Shown: piece by piece, positions 1 to 14,520 of the stretch | Position numbering within the stretch: position 1 is the stretch's first letter | Layout of the letters: each line of letters opens with the position of its first letter | Assembly (NCBI GenBank): GCA_023974075.1 | Contig: CM043801.1 | Coordinates: 18,718,281 to 18,782,280, forward strand | Length of the DNA stretch: 64,000 nt | Origin: Chaenocephalus aceratus | Taxonomy: Eukaryota; Chordata; Actinopteri; Perciformes; Channichthyidae | Direction: 5' to 3' | Program-made: the position numbers and the translations under genes | The notes under the pieces: generated by a model | Told to the model about the DNA's origin: nothing | What the model saw: only the letters and a program-made list of their open reading frames with translations | Databases searched by the model: none

Positions 1-371
1 TTGTTCACCACGAGCCTGTTGTCCTCAACTATAAAAGACTAATAACAAAGAATGCAATAATGGTGTATTTGGGGTCAATTGTCCCTTGAAGGTGAACAAA
101 AGAAAGAACGACAAAAGAGTGATCCTTTGGCATGCGTAATGGCCTTATTAAGATTTTGTATAAGTCATTTAACCTTCCACCTCCCGGCAATTATGCATTT
201 CCCTGCCATGTTTAATCAATGCTATCGATCGCTGTCGTTAGGTCTGCATTAATTGGACTTGTCAAAATGCATAATCCTGGTCACCGTGTGCTGCAACTAC
301 CAGGAGAGGTTATCATCAGGGATCAGAGCTGAATGGTAATGAGTGTATGGGAACCAAGAGATAATAACAGC

Positions 372-433
<62 letters not shown>

Positions 434-873
434 TGTGTGTGTGTGTGTGTGTGGTGACTGTTGTGTTGTCTATATGTGTGCATGTGTAGGGTAGTCTGGG
501 TGTGTGTTTGGAATTGTAATGAGGCAACACCTACTATGCAGTATACTGATGTTTTACAAACATACATATCCTCTTTATGCTTAATATTTGTATGTTTTCT
601 CGTCTTTAAGTGTGTGTGGGAGAAAACGCTGGTATTTTATACAAGCTAAGTATTCTGCTTATGCCGCTATTTTCTTAATAACATTGGATCACACTGACTG
701 CTTTACAGTACAAATGGTGACAGGTTGTTATAACCCAAGAGTGAATTATCATCTGACTTACTATATGATTTCACTTCAGCTATACTAAATGTTTTATTAT
801 CTGTCAACTTATTGTTTTAGTGTTCCGGCCAACAATGTTAGTTTATTTAATTAGATCTTACACTTGGATTTTC
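1..873. other. Non-coding, nothing recognised except a (GT)n array
   Basis: No frame with coding character. A (GT)n microsatellite with one interruption occupies 374-453. Confidence 0.6.
374..453. repeat. (GT)n microsatellite
   Basis: About 80 bp of GT dinucleotide with one GG interruption near 426. Confidence 0.98.
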
Positions 874-875
874 AG

Positions 876-984
876 AAGAAAAAACAAACCTTTAACTCTA
901 AGTTAGCTGCCCACCTCCAAAGGCAGAAAGACATACCGGAGGTAGCGAGCAGTAAGCAGCCAGATATTTTCTCTCAGATGTTTG
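876..984 (+). CDS. Candidate internal exon of an unidentified plus-strand gene
   Basis: A pyrimidine-rich acceptor (TTGGATTTTCAG) precedes an open frame reading KKKQTFNSKLAAHLQRQKDI then PEVASSKQPDIFSQM. The composition is polar and protein-like, unlike the CA-repeat frames around it. A GTTTGT donor at 985 would leave a phase that joins the open frame at 1454; in-frame GT sites elsewhere would not. I do not recognise the protein. Upstream exons, if any, are not apparent in 1-870. Confidence 0.25.
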
Positions 985-1453
985 TGGAAACCGAAAATGG
1001 AGCAAAAAGCGGAGTGAATATCGGGCTTAATGTTACATTTTACAAAACTCTAAATGAAAGATAATGTTGCATAATGATGTGCAGATAGGCAACTGTTTGC
1101 TAAGAAGCTATCTGTATTAACTCGAGAAGAAATACTATGTGATTTTTATGCTCACAACTTATTTTGGCTTAACCTTTGAGGTTACAGATAAGGTTTGGCT
1201 GAGGTACAGTATGTACAGTAACGGTAATGGTTAATACTAGTTAAGACTCAGGGAAATAAATGTTTGTCAATGTACTGCCATACTGTAGCCGACAAAAACG
1301 AGTAGTAAGTCTGTTAGACAATTGTGAGGGCTACAAGCCTCACAACGAACACACATCGTAAAGGTTATGATTTTGTTTACATTACACAGACACATTGATT
1401 AAAATATCTATTGTGATTGGTGTTGTGTGTAATCCTATTGTCAGTGTCTTACA

Positions 1454-1860
1454 GCTCACCTTGCTCCTGGCAAAAGTCTGAGCTGATGGAAACACCTGCC
1501 TTTATAGATGTGTCAGCTAATTGGACTACACCATTCCTCTCAAACCCTGAGGGGTGTTTGAAGAGGCCACTTCATTTAAGCCACCCCTTTTTAGAGCCTC
1601 TTTCCCCTGCATGCAATAATGGACTGACCAGTAGTGCTATCAATTCCTGCAGTGTGGAGATGAGGGGGGGTATGTGAGTTGCTCTTGGACAGAAGAGCAC
1701 ACAGGATGTCACCCATTTTTGTGACGTTCTGCTTATGCGTTTACATGCTAGATTGTGTCTGTTGATATCTACACCTTTTTGTTTAAACCTAATTGATTTT
1801 ATTACCCATCTTAAAACTGTACATATATTGGGTCAATAAAATCCGTATATTTGCACCTCA
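1454..1860 (+). CDS. Candidate terminal exon with stop and poly(A) signal, unidentified plus-strand gene
   Basis: Acceptor GTGTCTTACAG at 1443-1453 opens a frame of 74 codons (SPCSWQKSELMETPAFIDVS, ANWTTPFLSNPEGCLKRPLH and on) that stops with TGA at 1675-1677. AATAAA follows at about 1836-1841, with a T-rich element (CTGTTTTTTCTG) about 30 bases downstream. The order acceptor, open frame, stop, AATAAA, GT/T-rich element is what a last exon looks like. No domain was recognised, and chance remains a fair explanation. Confidence 0.3.
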
Positions 1861-2270
1861 ACCTGCACTCCTGTTTTTTCTGTACCCTGGTCCTTCACAA
1901 CAATACTGTTTAAAAGTGGAGATTTGACTGTTTGAAACTATGGCATTACTAGGGGGCTATACACACACACGCACACACACAACACACGCGATTGGATTGA
2001 CTCCAACAAAATAAACAAAACCTGCCATGAAAATATTACTGGCTCATATAATTCCTTCCTTTCTGTGGGAGAACATTGCCGTTATTCTCTTTTTGCAGTT
2101 TTAGCTGCAACCAGGTTGAGTCATAGCTGATATTCATGTGCTTCTGTCACATTATTGAATTAACTGGGTTCATTTTCTATTACGTCTTCAGGCTTAGGTG
2201 TCACAAAACTCTCCTGTTCTCATTCACACACACTGAAATCTATCTTTTCTCTCTGCTTGTGCTGGCTCTC

Positions 2271-2346
<76 letters not shown>

Positions 2347-5300
2347 TTACATTTGATCAGGTGTCCTCCTACCCGAGCTTCAGCTGCAGGGCCCTAAAAT
2401 CAGCTCTAACCATCCATCATGCTTTATAGCACATCACACATTACAGACAGAGAGAGACGGAGGAAAGGAGAGACATTCTCAGACTGCTATAGAAGAGAGT
2501 GACAGTATTAAAAAGAGCCAAACAGGAGAGAGAGAGGGAGGGAGGGGAGAGATGGAGGGAGTAAACAAACAAAAAACAACATCAACCTTTTCTAATCAAT
2601 ATCCATTTCCCAGGGCTGTCATGTTGTTGCGAGAGTGGCTGTTGTATTACCAAACGGAGAACGTCTGATCCTAAATAAAATATCACCTTCAATCAAACCA
2701 TCCCATTCATCTTCATTTAACAAACACTCAGCTTTTGGCAATACCTTTTATGCACACTCTGCCATAGTCTGAATGAATTTGTCACGATGACGGAGCCTGG
2801 CACCTGCATGGGGGACATTTTCTCCAGAAGACACTTCACTGTTAGTGCCTTTGTTGCGCTGCACAATTCAGACGGGGGACTCCATGGGGATAGATTGCAA
2901 TGTGCAATTGAATCTGGAGTTTAAGACTCATGAGTTTATGGCTTGAAGATTATAAGTGGGGGATTTTTGCAGTACATGACTATGAATTTATATCCAAGGC
3001 TAAGGATGAAGAGGTTTTTTTTTTTAATGCAGGGCTTAGCAGAAAGTGGGTGTATGCTGGCATGTTTTTTAATTAAATATCTGTACCATGCACTGACTGC
3101 GCTGTCCTAATGATGCAAAACGATTCAAACACAATTTGTATGTAAGGCAGTGTATGTGTCTGTTTGCTTATACATACGCCATAAATAAGCGTAGACTGAC
3201 AGCTGACCTTATCAGCAGAAAGACGGATCTAATTTGTGTGATGATAAGTCTGAGGAAATCATAGGAATGCACAAATTGGCTTCTCTCTCTCGCTCTATTT
3301 TTCATGTTTTTCTCCTTTTTCTCTTCTTCCTGCCCTTTCTCTCTGTCTGTCATGGGTCTAGCGAAGGCATTAAGTTAATCATTTGACTGTGTATCGAATG
3401 AATAAAACAGCGTAATGTCATTACTAATGTACTGCTTGCTTCCCGATTCTCACGGTTCTCTATCAATGGACTTGTTTGTTTTCTGAGCGTTTGAATAAAA
3501 GTCTCTTAGTATTGGTTTGATAAATAACTAGATAAGTCTGAACACAGCGGCCTTGCATGACATTGGTTGTAGAGTTATACAGTACATGGTGATGACAGGA
3601 AAAAGACTGTTTGGGTGCGACCCGCCGCAGATCCTGACAAATGCACTGTTTATATACAGTTGTAATAATTGTTAGAATCCCAAATGGTAGTTGAATAAAA
3701 ACAGTGATTCATTGCATAGCCCTTACTGCTTCTATTCTATTCCTCACCACAGGTGGGCTGTCATACAATATACGCTTTATTAGCCTAACAGATCAGGTGT
3801 GTGTTCGTTTATGATGATCTGTCGTTTGACGTTCCAGTGTAGACGCATATTTAGTCAAAAGACCCACGTTGTTTAGGCAAATACTGTTTTCTGAGAACGA
3901 AAGGTAAAGAAAACCTTTTTGGTAAAGGTCTTATGTCATCTCATGTGTCTTTCTTCGCCCTCTCCTCCTGTCGCTCGGTGCTCTGATCTGTGGAGCAGTG
4001 ACGGGACGCCTGATCCTTCGAGCTGCATTTCCACTTCAAACACTGAGGCGACCGACCCGCTGCAGCACGGGTGGATAACACACAGGATTATATGCATACA
4101 GCACACACACCTACACACAGGACTATATGAGCAGCTGGGATGTCTTAACTCATCCTTTGGGTCTGCCTGAGATATCATCTCCTCCAGCAGCTGCTAACAG
4201 TCCCTTTCAGCCCCTAACCCTGCCTGGGGCCACAGCCTTACAGTGGGGTAATAATGATCTCTCTGCTTCAGTCTGTCCCTCCCTCTCCATCCATCCGTCT
4301 CTCACATGTTTCTCACCTCCGCTATAACTATCTCCCTCGTTTACTGTATCGCCCCCACTGTTTATCTAGTCCACGTTTTTATAAATGTCTGTTAGTGCCT
4401 GCACCTGTTTAGTATTCTTGCTTGTCCATAATTGTGTCCACGGCTGTGCATTTGCAGCAGAGCTTCTTTGTAAACCCAGCATCCATTAACATTGTGTTTA
4501 CTGTCTCTGTCTCTGTGTCATTAAGAACCATAGACGTGTGTCCTAGTAAAAGACCAGGACATAAACTGAAGTGATGTAGCCACGGTCAGACTCGCATTAT
4601 TCTCTGTTCTAGTTCCATGGTTGCCTGGGAGCCTAAAAGCCTTCATAAATTACACCGTTATTTGGGTCAAACCTCTGTTAGTAAGCACGTGGCTGATTTA
4701 GAGCCCCGACTGCTTTTCCTCAGCTGTGCTTGTGCTTTTCATGAGTGTGCACGTAACCACAGATGCACAAGCAAACACTCTGTTGTAACGGCATAAACAG
4801 AAAACGTTCATCTAAAATCCAATATATATGACAAAGATAAAGATGGGGGGGAGAAAGTCGGAGGGAATTGTTTTTTTATTTTCTGGGGAATAGACCGCAA
4901 ATATCGCACACTCTTTTAACCCATCTTGTGTGGTCAAATGTCAACTATCACAGCATGTGTGCGTACTGCATGTGGTTATGGGTATTGTGTGTTTGTGTGT
5001 GTGCATATTCTGGAGTGCTTTCAAAGTTGCTGTTAGTTTTCCATGACATTTCTCTGTGATTGTGGTTTAACACTGAAAAACCCACTGAATGGTTTTTCTC
5101 TTAAATAGCAATTTGGCTGTCCTGCTGGGTTTCTGTGCATACCGCCATGTTTATTTTTCTTCGCTTATCCCCAAGCAACGCTAACTACTGTGCTGCTGCA
5201 CTTGATTGCTAAATGACAGGTTCAATTAAAATCACTTCCAAAACAATCTGTATTATTGTAAGTCTAGTGTATTGCCTGAACATCTGATGTCAGCACTGGA

Positions 5301-5453
5301 ATACTCTTCCAGTTGAACTTAAAACCTGTACTGATTTTAACTCGTTTTCCTATGGTGCAAAAAAGATGATCAGTCATGCCAACATTAATTACACTGTAAT
5401 CTGAGGTTTTTTTTTTTACTGTATTGTCATACTATATCTTAGATATTTTTATT
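1861..5453. other. Intergenic, no gene seen
   Basis: Apart from the CA array at 2273-2344 and a purine-rich patch around 2440-2560 I see no coding exon or recognisable repeat. Open frames here are short and lack splice context or domain features. Confidence 0.55.
2273..2344. repeat. (CA)36 microsatellite
   Basis: 72 bp of uninterrupted CA. Confidence 0.98.
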
Positions 5454-5625
5454 TAAGTGTATTTGAAGTGTACTAAGTATTATGTTCGTAACCTGAATTT
5501 AAATCAGGCTTTGTAATTATTTGAGTGACCGAGATCATGTAAGTGTATTTGAAGTGTACTATGTATTAATTTATTGAGCTGTACTTAAATCAGGTTTTAA
5601 AAATGTTTGACTGATAGAGATCATG
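5454..5625. repeat. 86-bp tandem duplication, two copies
   Basis: Copy 1 is 5454-5539 and copy 2 is 5540-5625. Both begin TAAGTGTATTTGAAGTGTACTA-like and end GAGATCATG-like, with AAATCAGG in the middle. The copies are equal in length but have many substitutions, so the duplication is old. Confidence 0.85.
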
Positions 5626-8600
5626 CAATGTTATTGTTTGTTTATTGATTGTTATGAACCTGTCTGAGGACCACAGATGGAAATTAGCTATTAGCTATAA
5701 TCTGGCATATTGCATCTCTTCTCTTTGCTGAGATTAATGTTTTTGTATGCATGGTCCTTCTATACATAAATACAAAAAGTATTTATTTAGTCCCAAAATG
5801 AAACTACTTCCAATTATTGTTATTTGAAATGTATTCTCACCAAACATGATATTAAGCATCAAGAAAAGTACATCATTTGGACATAAGTTAAGTTTTAGAC
5901 ACATGTTTGGCCGGAAATTTTACCTGTGAATGTTGTTGTTATGTTGCTAGAGAAAAATAAAATAAAAATCACTAGCTTTTCTTGTTACTGTACTAACATT
6001 GAAATGGTCACCTAACAACAGATGTATCTAAATAAATAAGTATTACTTCAGTAAGATGCATTAGGCCTTTTTAGTACTTTCAGTGTCCATATCATTTTGG
6101 AATACAAATCAACAAGAAATAAAATTATCCAATTAATTTCTTTTAATTCAACATTTAATGAATGCAAATTAAGAGCCCAATGTCTTGGTTAGGTTACTGG
6201 CCCTTGACCATTGAAAACCATTCTCATCTAATTTAACTCAACGACCAGTCTGGAAGAAAGTCCACTGTTGGATTACGTCAGTACACTACTTAGCCATACT
6301 GTACCCTGTTATTCCCAAACAGCAGCACCACTCACCCACATTCATGAAGAGGGGGGTACATGCGGGAGGGAAGGCACCATAGTACAGAAAGGGCGGCCTT
6401 ATGATAATCAAAAGATGACCTTATAAGCATGTTTTTGTTCTGTTTCTAATGACACTTATTAACAGACGGTGGCACAAGTACGGAGATTTTCCAGTGATTT
6501 AAAAGTCCGCCCAACAGACCGCTAACATGTTATGTGCTTTCCATTCACAACTCTGGAAAACATTAAGAGACCACACCATATCTTTACATCTCTTAACTCA
6601 GTGGTCTCCCAATGTACTTGGAGGCATCACAACCGTGATAAAAAAAGGGCTTTCTACCAAAGATAATGATTGTCAAAGTCTTTTTTGGGAAGAAAGCTTA
6701 AGGGTTTTGCTCTTATTTTATTAGTCTTTTGAAACAGTAGTTCACACATGTTTTGTATTTAAACAGTTCATAAAGGGAATGTTAAGTTCATTTGTGAGAT
6801 AGTGAAATCTTATTGTTTCTTTTCATGTGGACAATCCCATTACAATAAAATAAAAACATTTCCGTTGGCTCAGCGATTGGAGCAGATGTCAGTCAATCTA
6901 AGGGTTGGTAGTTTGACTCTTCATGTCTTCATGTTAAAGAGTCCTTCAGATGTGCTTAGATTCTTCTGATATAATAGGTCAGTACGTTTTATTGTCAGTG
7001 AACAAGAGGTAAGATAGCACTATTAATTAATATATGCATTCCATTCATCTTTTATCCGACCACTTTCAAGTATTTTAATTCCTACAAAAAAAACGCTTAA
7101 CACATAACAAAGTCACATTTGAGCCATATAATATCAAAACCACCCAGCACTGTAAATACTGGATCTGTAGAATGGTGCTTCTGTTCAAGGTTGGGAATAC
7201 AACACCATAACCTCATATCCTCTTCAGATGCTAATCAAAGCAAGAGGAACAGAGCATGTGATGAAGAGAATGTGTAGCATATTGAAAGAGGCATGAGTAC
7301 ATATGAGAAATGCCCATATTGTTCTGATGCTTTAATGTTACAGAAAATGGTGTTGAACCACGGCGGTCTGAATTTTCACCTCGAGTACCCTGATATAAAC
7401 ACATTTCTAAAAGGTTATAATGCACATACTTGTGTTGCAGGCCCCTGAGATTTTACACCTCCATTTGCTTTTAAAAAACATTTCCTATTGATCCCCCAAC
7501 AGTAAAACAGCTCCCCCCCACTCAGCCTCGTAGAGAGGGATGCTGTGGTTTCTTGGCTTCTTCCCAGCAACATCAAAGCTTGATTGATGGCACTTGAAGA
7601 GCTGTGTTTGATTATACAGGATAGGAGACATACATAAACACGCTGTGTGTACAAAAGAAACTCATGTCTCTCCTCCACACATACACATGTACACACAAAG
7701 GACATCATGCAACACACTGCAATCAGCTGTCACACACAGGTACATAATGAGATTCCACAAAAGGGCAGAGCAAGGCCTGCACATTTCTGAGTAGTAAGAC
7801 ATGAGTCATATGTTTACACTTAATAAATGAGCCTTCTATAGACACTACTGTACGTACGTATGAGTTACTAAGCCCCGGGAAGATATACAGCCTGCGAGTA
7901 TCTGTTTGAGTAATTTATAGGCCAATAGATGTGGTCCTGCTACGTTTGCTCTAAATTTAGATTTCCATCAGCTTTTCTCCTCCGATAGAGAGCACATTTT
8001 GAGCGAGAGCGAGTTTGTCTTTGGTCAGAGCCCCTCTTGAGTCAGCCAATAGCAGTTCAGCATGTCATGTCTGCCAGGCATTACACTGTGATTTTCACAT
8101 CTGTTGGGGATTATGTGGTCAATATTATCTCAGTCCCTCCAAACCCTTCCAAGTTTTTCTTTCACCTTTTTTTCAAACACCATTTATTTTCCTCTCCTCT
8201 TATTCGGCTCACCCTCTATCTACTTCTTCTCCATTTTGAAATCTGTTACTGATTTTAGGTGGTGACAGCTATCCAATACAGGCAGTATTCTTGCTAATTA
8301 TCTTTTCTTACTTGACCTCGGTCAAACTGTGTATGGAAAGAATACAGTTTTTAATTGATTTGGTGCCAACAACCATGACAGGATTATGAGGCAACGGGCT
8401 GACTGGGCACAGTAACCATTTAGTCATTTTGTTTCTCTGACGTTCTGCACCTCTTTTTGGTTTTTTATGCCTTTTTGTACTTATTGTTTTAATTGTTTTT
8501 AACTCTTTTTGGAGTTGTTTTACCTTTCTTTGTTGTCATTTTGAATAGCTTTATTGTATTGAGTCTCGATGTAGGTGTTATGCAGATCTTTATTCTTGTT

Positions 8601-10591
8601 TTTGATCTTTTTGCAGCATTTCTAGTGCATTCATTTGTCGTTGTTTTTTTTGTTTCAGTGACATTTCTCAGGTGAAACAGAACATTCATGTGTTTCTGAT
8701 TAAAAACTGCACCTGCACTTCAGCATTTAGTTCATACAGGAGATGAAGAGAGCGACAATCTTCCCCAAAATCAAAGGATATATAGAGAAACGTAATGAAA
8801 GCCAGAGATGCAGGTCTTTTTTTTAAAGCAGAGCAATTCTGCTGTCAAACTCTACATTTAAATTGCTTTACAAAATAGTATTGTATTTTAATAGAATATT
8901 ACTGTAGCATTTTGCTGCATAAAGCTGTAATACGAAGGAACAAATAAAGATAAAGAAATATTGGGTTGGATTTAGTTTGAGCCCTCTGACCTTCTGGAAC
9001 CCCTCACTGGGCTTGTTCACTAGCCTTTGCATGCAAAAACAAAAGCATTTATTTTTAAGGAAATTCACTTTGCCTTACTTCATCGCTGACTTGAGCTGAA
9101 CTGATGCAGATAAACTGAACTTATCTGGTATCCAGCTGACCTTAGAATGAATGCCAAGAATTATGTCCACATACAATCAGACCCAGGTTATCTCTAACTG
9201 TCTTCTCTCCTTTTTCTTTTATCTGTCCTAACAAAAATTGCACGGATCAAATCATAGTTCTGTCAACATCCATTTTGTGTTCCACTGCATGAACAAGAAC
9301 ACACACACATATGAAGAGAGCATGACGCAGACATACACCCAGGGTGGCGTCTCATTCCGGTGGCTCATGAGAGCGGGCACGATGGGAGTGAGGCATGTAA
9401 TGTGATTTATAGAGCTGGGCTCACTTTTCAAATTCAATCAGGAACTTTGATTACTGATGACAATTTGAGACAGGAAATCGCTTTGATAGCAAACTAAAAC
9501 CTCATGAGACACAAGAGCACTGATGTGTGCGTGTGTGTGTGTGCCGACCGCGAAACACTGAGCCTGTCTGAACTCGGCCATATTTGATTAGGGAGGACAC
9601 ACGCAATGCAATCAAGAGCGACAAAGCAGGAACTCAAGCAAATTTGACTGATAAAATCTTTCCTCCCAGATTTTATCTACTACTTTATTTCCGTCTCCCT
9701 TTTTGATACTCGCCTCCTCACTCACACATGAGCACCTTTTTAAGTCTCACAAGCATTATGAACACACAGATTCTCACATCTATGGACACACACACGCATA
9801 TGGCTGACCCTGCAGAGGTCATGTTGGATCTATGGCTGTTTGGTCTCTTGTGTTATTTTAATGTCTGCTGTTGCACATGAGGGGACACTCAAACCCACCC
9901 GACAGCATGACAGAGGGGCCCAATTACCATTCCCATGGGAGAGGACAAAAAAGAGTGTGTGTGTCTCCAAAAGGGAGAACAGTAACACGGAGAAGAGAGA
10001 GGCAGATATAGACAGTGAGTGACAGAGTGCTTGTGCTTTATATGTGATATAAACATGACAGGCTCATCAGTCACCAATGGCCTTTTAAAGTGTTCTCCAT
10101 AGGGACACCTGACCTTTCACGTGAAGCCAATAGCAGCTGCATGATGAATCAATCGCCTAAGCCTTTGGCTCCCAGTCGCCTCCATGTTATCCAGAGTAAA
10201 TATGTTAGATGACATTCTCCCTATTGAGACACCTGGAGACAAAAGCCCCAAGTTATGGATTGGCCATTTAATGTGAAAGGGAACCCAGTGGTGATATCAG
10301 TGAGACCGAAAGGGGAATACTAGCTGCATGTGGAGAAAACCTTTGGATGGACAGATGGAGGTAGGAGAAATTAGAAAGCTACGAGAAGAGGAAAAAGCGA
10401 GGAGGTAATGGGATAGTTGAGGTCAGAGAGCTAGCCACAACCTCTCTGTGTCTGTTTGCACAGAATGGATAGGATAGGGGAGGGGGAAAATGGGGATTCA
10501 CAAGGCCAGCAGAAAGATTAAGAGGAGGGCAGAAAAGGAGATACTGAGGAAATGGAGAACAGGCCCTGAATTTCTTGTATATCTAGCTGTG

Positions 10592-10594
<3 letters not shown>

Positions 10595-10646
<52 letters not shown>
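10595..10646. repeat. (GA)26 microsatellite
   Basis: Uninterrupted GA dinucleotide, about 52 bp. Confidence 0.97.
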
Positions 10647-10647
<1 letters not shown>

Positions 10648-10814
10648 GGAGGGGCGAGCGATATGGGAATATGGAGCCTAATATGATGGGGTAAATGAGG
10701 TGTAATGGCGGTAACATAGAGTGCAGCGACTGGGCCAGTGCATTAAGGGGTTAACCAAGGCCAGGAGTCACTGACCTTCCCCCTCCCCTGGGACAGAATT
10801 ATCTCTCACTAAGG

Positions 10815-10815
<1 letters not shown>

Positions 10816-10895
<80 letters not shown>
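10816..10895. repeat. (CA)n microsatellite
   Basis: About 80 bp of uninterrupted CA. Confidence 0.98.
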
Positions 10896-10897
<2 letters not shown>

Positions 10898-13800
10898 ATA
10901 ATGAAGATGTGGTTGCAGGACGACCATATTTTGCCATTCAAAAATGTTATGATGGGAATGTCACCATCACTATCACCATTAGAGCAGAGCTGAGGACAAA
11001 TGAGACTACCCTTCAATTCCCCAGTCCTGCGATGATTTTCTGCAAGACTGGTCAGACATTCACCAAAACAAATGTTAATACCTTCAGGCTTTGTTGCAAA
11101 AAATAATTAAGCGAGGGCTTTGTTACACTTTCATGAAGGGCCATTTAGAATTTGATACCGTCATATTCAGGTAGTCCTTGTGTAATTGTACTGTGGGATT
11201 GTACAAAAGGACACGCATACTTTTGGTGTGTGTGTGTGTGTTTGTAAGAGGGTGATGGAAAGAACATAGGCAGAGGATGTGTGAAAGAAAAATACACTGC
11301 AGGCTTCAGGTGAGAAATTAGAAATATTAGCATATTTATTACAGCAACATGAAAGACATTAGAATGCCTACACCCTTTACAACAAGCAACGCAGAGGAGA
11401 CTGGCATGGGGACAAATAAGCATTGTAAGGTGGCATAAGAGAGAGGGACGAGGAGAGAGAGAGAGACAGAGAGCTGCATTGTTTGAATGAGAATCACTCA
11501 TGACACTTACAATACAGACCTGGTGGGGAATAGAGGACAAACACTGTATTTGAGATCAAGCAAACAAACCCACATTGTTAACCCTGATGGTGAATAGTGA
11601 CACAAAACTGGCATCTTTTTTTTGGAGTTGAAATCAAGGTGTGGACTTTGACCTCTCTTAAGTGTAAAAGATTGTAAAAAGGGAGGTCATTTTTGCAATA
11701 TTTTCTGAGTGACATTTCTAATTCTGACTTTGCATTAGGATTGCTGCATGTGAAAATAGTTTGCAACTTAGAGCAGCCTATCAAACAAATCAAATAAATA
11801 AGGATAGTTTCCCAATTAGCAATTACAGCTTTAAGATTCATTACACTGGTTTAAGGACAAAAAGGACATGGTTCTGCTTCATAGTGAAGGTTCTGTTGGA
11901 GCCGGTCTTGGGGTTTTACAAAACCAGGGTGTTGATGTGAGGTCATCTTAAGAACACAGATAAATACTACCTGTACATATACTATACTCTTAATATCGCC
12001 TCTATGGGGCAACAGAAAAGAACACTAGCTCAGTAAATAAGGCATCTAAAAGGCCAGCGGTCAAGGGTAGTCCGCTTGAGTGAAATCATAGAGTTAGCAA
12101 GAGTAGAATGTACCAACAGTTTCAGACTCTGTGAATTGTATTTTGTATTGTATTCTGAACCAATGGGGCAGAGAATGCACAAATAACAAGCTATACAGTG
12201 GTGGAAATGAATGTTCCCTACAGTTACTCTTGCAACGCCTGCCAAGCTTTCTTTTTTGAAATGGTATAGTCGTTTTGAGTAATAGGAAAACTGTCACTGG
12301 CATGATTTACTCTTTTAGCTGTAGCTAACTAATAAAAAAAAACCTGTAAAGATGGTCAAAAAGGGTTTTATTTTTATATTCATCACAACACCTTGGCCTT
12401 GGAAGCGATGTTGGAATACTATTGAAGATGGTAAACTTGTTATTCCGACATGCAGTTTATACTAGAACAGACAAACAAACTGTTAAATCCATTCCTTATG
12501 CTTTTGCTGTTGCGTTTAAGGAGCGGTTGAACAAAAGGTCAACACCCTGGAAACTCTTTAAATGCCAAGTTACAAGCTGTTACTGCATGCGAGTCGCTTC
12601 AGCATGCGGAGAAATGCAAAGCTAGACAGGTCTGCCGTGCCTAGTTATAGTTGTCAAGATTTGATTGGATAATTTCTGCTTTGTGGAGGGGTTTAGCTAA
12701 TGCATCAATTTGAGCGCGTCTCTTATCTCAACCTCCCCTCTTCCATCTTTATATCACCAAGAAAGCACTTTAACAAGTTGTTTTGTAGGTGGACACAGGC
12801 TTAGAAAGTGCTTGTAATGACTGTTTAAGGGACGTATGCAAATGAAGCCAGTGAATCAATAAGGAAAGTCCATTCTACTCATTCTAACACTATGGTAGAA
12901 ACTGCACTCATTGTCACCTGTCAATCAAAGCTGAAGCATCGCACCATGCTACATTCCTTTGTTCAGACCAACGAATCACCTCCCTGCAATTTTCTCCTGC
13001 ACGACACGCCCCTGAACGAGTACTTCAGAAATCTCTTTTTCACAATAAAAGTACATCATAGTCATCATCATCATCGTTATCATTACAAACATTCTAACAT
13101 TGGAAATCAACTCTGTACATATTTTACACTATAATACAATCATATATACTGTACTATATGACACCGTTGGTCCTATAGAGTACCACATATATTAAAACTG
13201 GGGTCTGGGAGTACGCTTAAGCAGGTTCAGTGCCATTAATGCAGTGCACACAAAGAGGGTCCCATCATATCTAAGCTTGTATTTAATGTGAAAAGCAGCA
13301 GTTTCCTTCTGATAAGGAAAAACCAACAAACCAATTTATTTATGTATTTGCTGTAAACATTGATTTGTAAATGTACCTTATCAGTAATGGATTGAAACTA
13401 GTGATGCTTGAAATAGGTTGACTGATAACAAGAATGTGAGACAGTACAAGACGCACAAATCATCTTTCTTAAGTACTTTTCACCCTCTCGTGGTTGCACA
13501 AATGAAAATCGACACAGCGCGTATATATATTTCCTCTTGCTGAAAAAAAAGCGTCCATTCCAAATCTCTTTTTCATAAAGAAGACTTGAACAAAACATTG
13601 TAATTACTGAGACTGGCCTTATGTTAACATCCAGCCGTTTGAACCGATGATAGGACTGAGTATAGTAGTAATGGTGGCATGTTGCCCAGATGAAAACGTC
13701 AATGTTAACTGTACATGGCACAACACTGGATAAACACTTTCTCAACAGTGTCACTCGAGAATGACCTTGGCACCACCTTTTCTTAACACGAAACACTATA

Positions 13801-14520
13801 ACTTTCTTATCACAGCTGAAACATGGGAAGGCAAACTTTTAAGCTGAAATATTCCTAACAACATCATACTGCGACAGCCAAATAGACAATGTTGTTTGGA
13901 ATAGACAGCTTGTGATGGAAGAGTAAAATGTGTCTGTGCTGTAACTGCAGCTTAAGCAGTTTCCGCTGTTTATTTTCACCCGATAAACATCAAAAGTGCA
14001 AGCAGACTAGCATAGGTGCTCTGGGTCTAGTTGCTGTGGAAGTGTGTCTGAGAGCAGTCACTAGGGAAGCCCTTGTCCTGGTCAAAACTCGATTCAAATG
14101 ATTCATACTTCCATCCTTCATGAGCTGGCAAAATCTACATCCCTGTCTATCTCTAAAGGTCCATGTTCCTGTTCACCCCACCCCACACATTCATGATATC
14201 CATAATCTCGGCTCACTTATTGGCTCTCTGTATAAAGAGAGCAATGGAAGGGGCCATACAAGTACTAAGTTATAACTCCCATTAAACCTCTCCACCATTA
14301 CAAACGTTAGGTCCATCTCTACTGTTGTGGGACACACAGCCCATATAAACATATATCTACACATATACATATCTTCTGACCCTTTTTAAACTCTTCAAGG
14401 TGAAAACTCAGAACAGAAACAAAATGACAGTAAAAAAAACAACAACTGTACACCTCACAGACAGTGATGATAATTATATTCTAATTTGTTTTTTTTTGTC
14501 ATTTCCTCTGTTAAGAATTC

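Larger units (their letters stand above)
5626..14520. other. Intergenic between the two gene ends, no gene seen
   Basis: AT-rich unique-looking DNA with two microsatellites (10595-10646 and 10816-10895). A stretch near 6549-6575 (AACTCTGGAAAACATTAAGAGACCAC-like) resembles the inner end of a Tc1-type transposon common in fish; no second end was found. The part nearest 14520 may include a longer Eph 3' UTR. Confidence 0.5.

Noticed and set aside
13398..13796. 132-codon minus-strand open frame downstream of the Eph stop
   Set aside because: It falls in the possible extended 3' UTR and shows no domain or splice signals.
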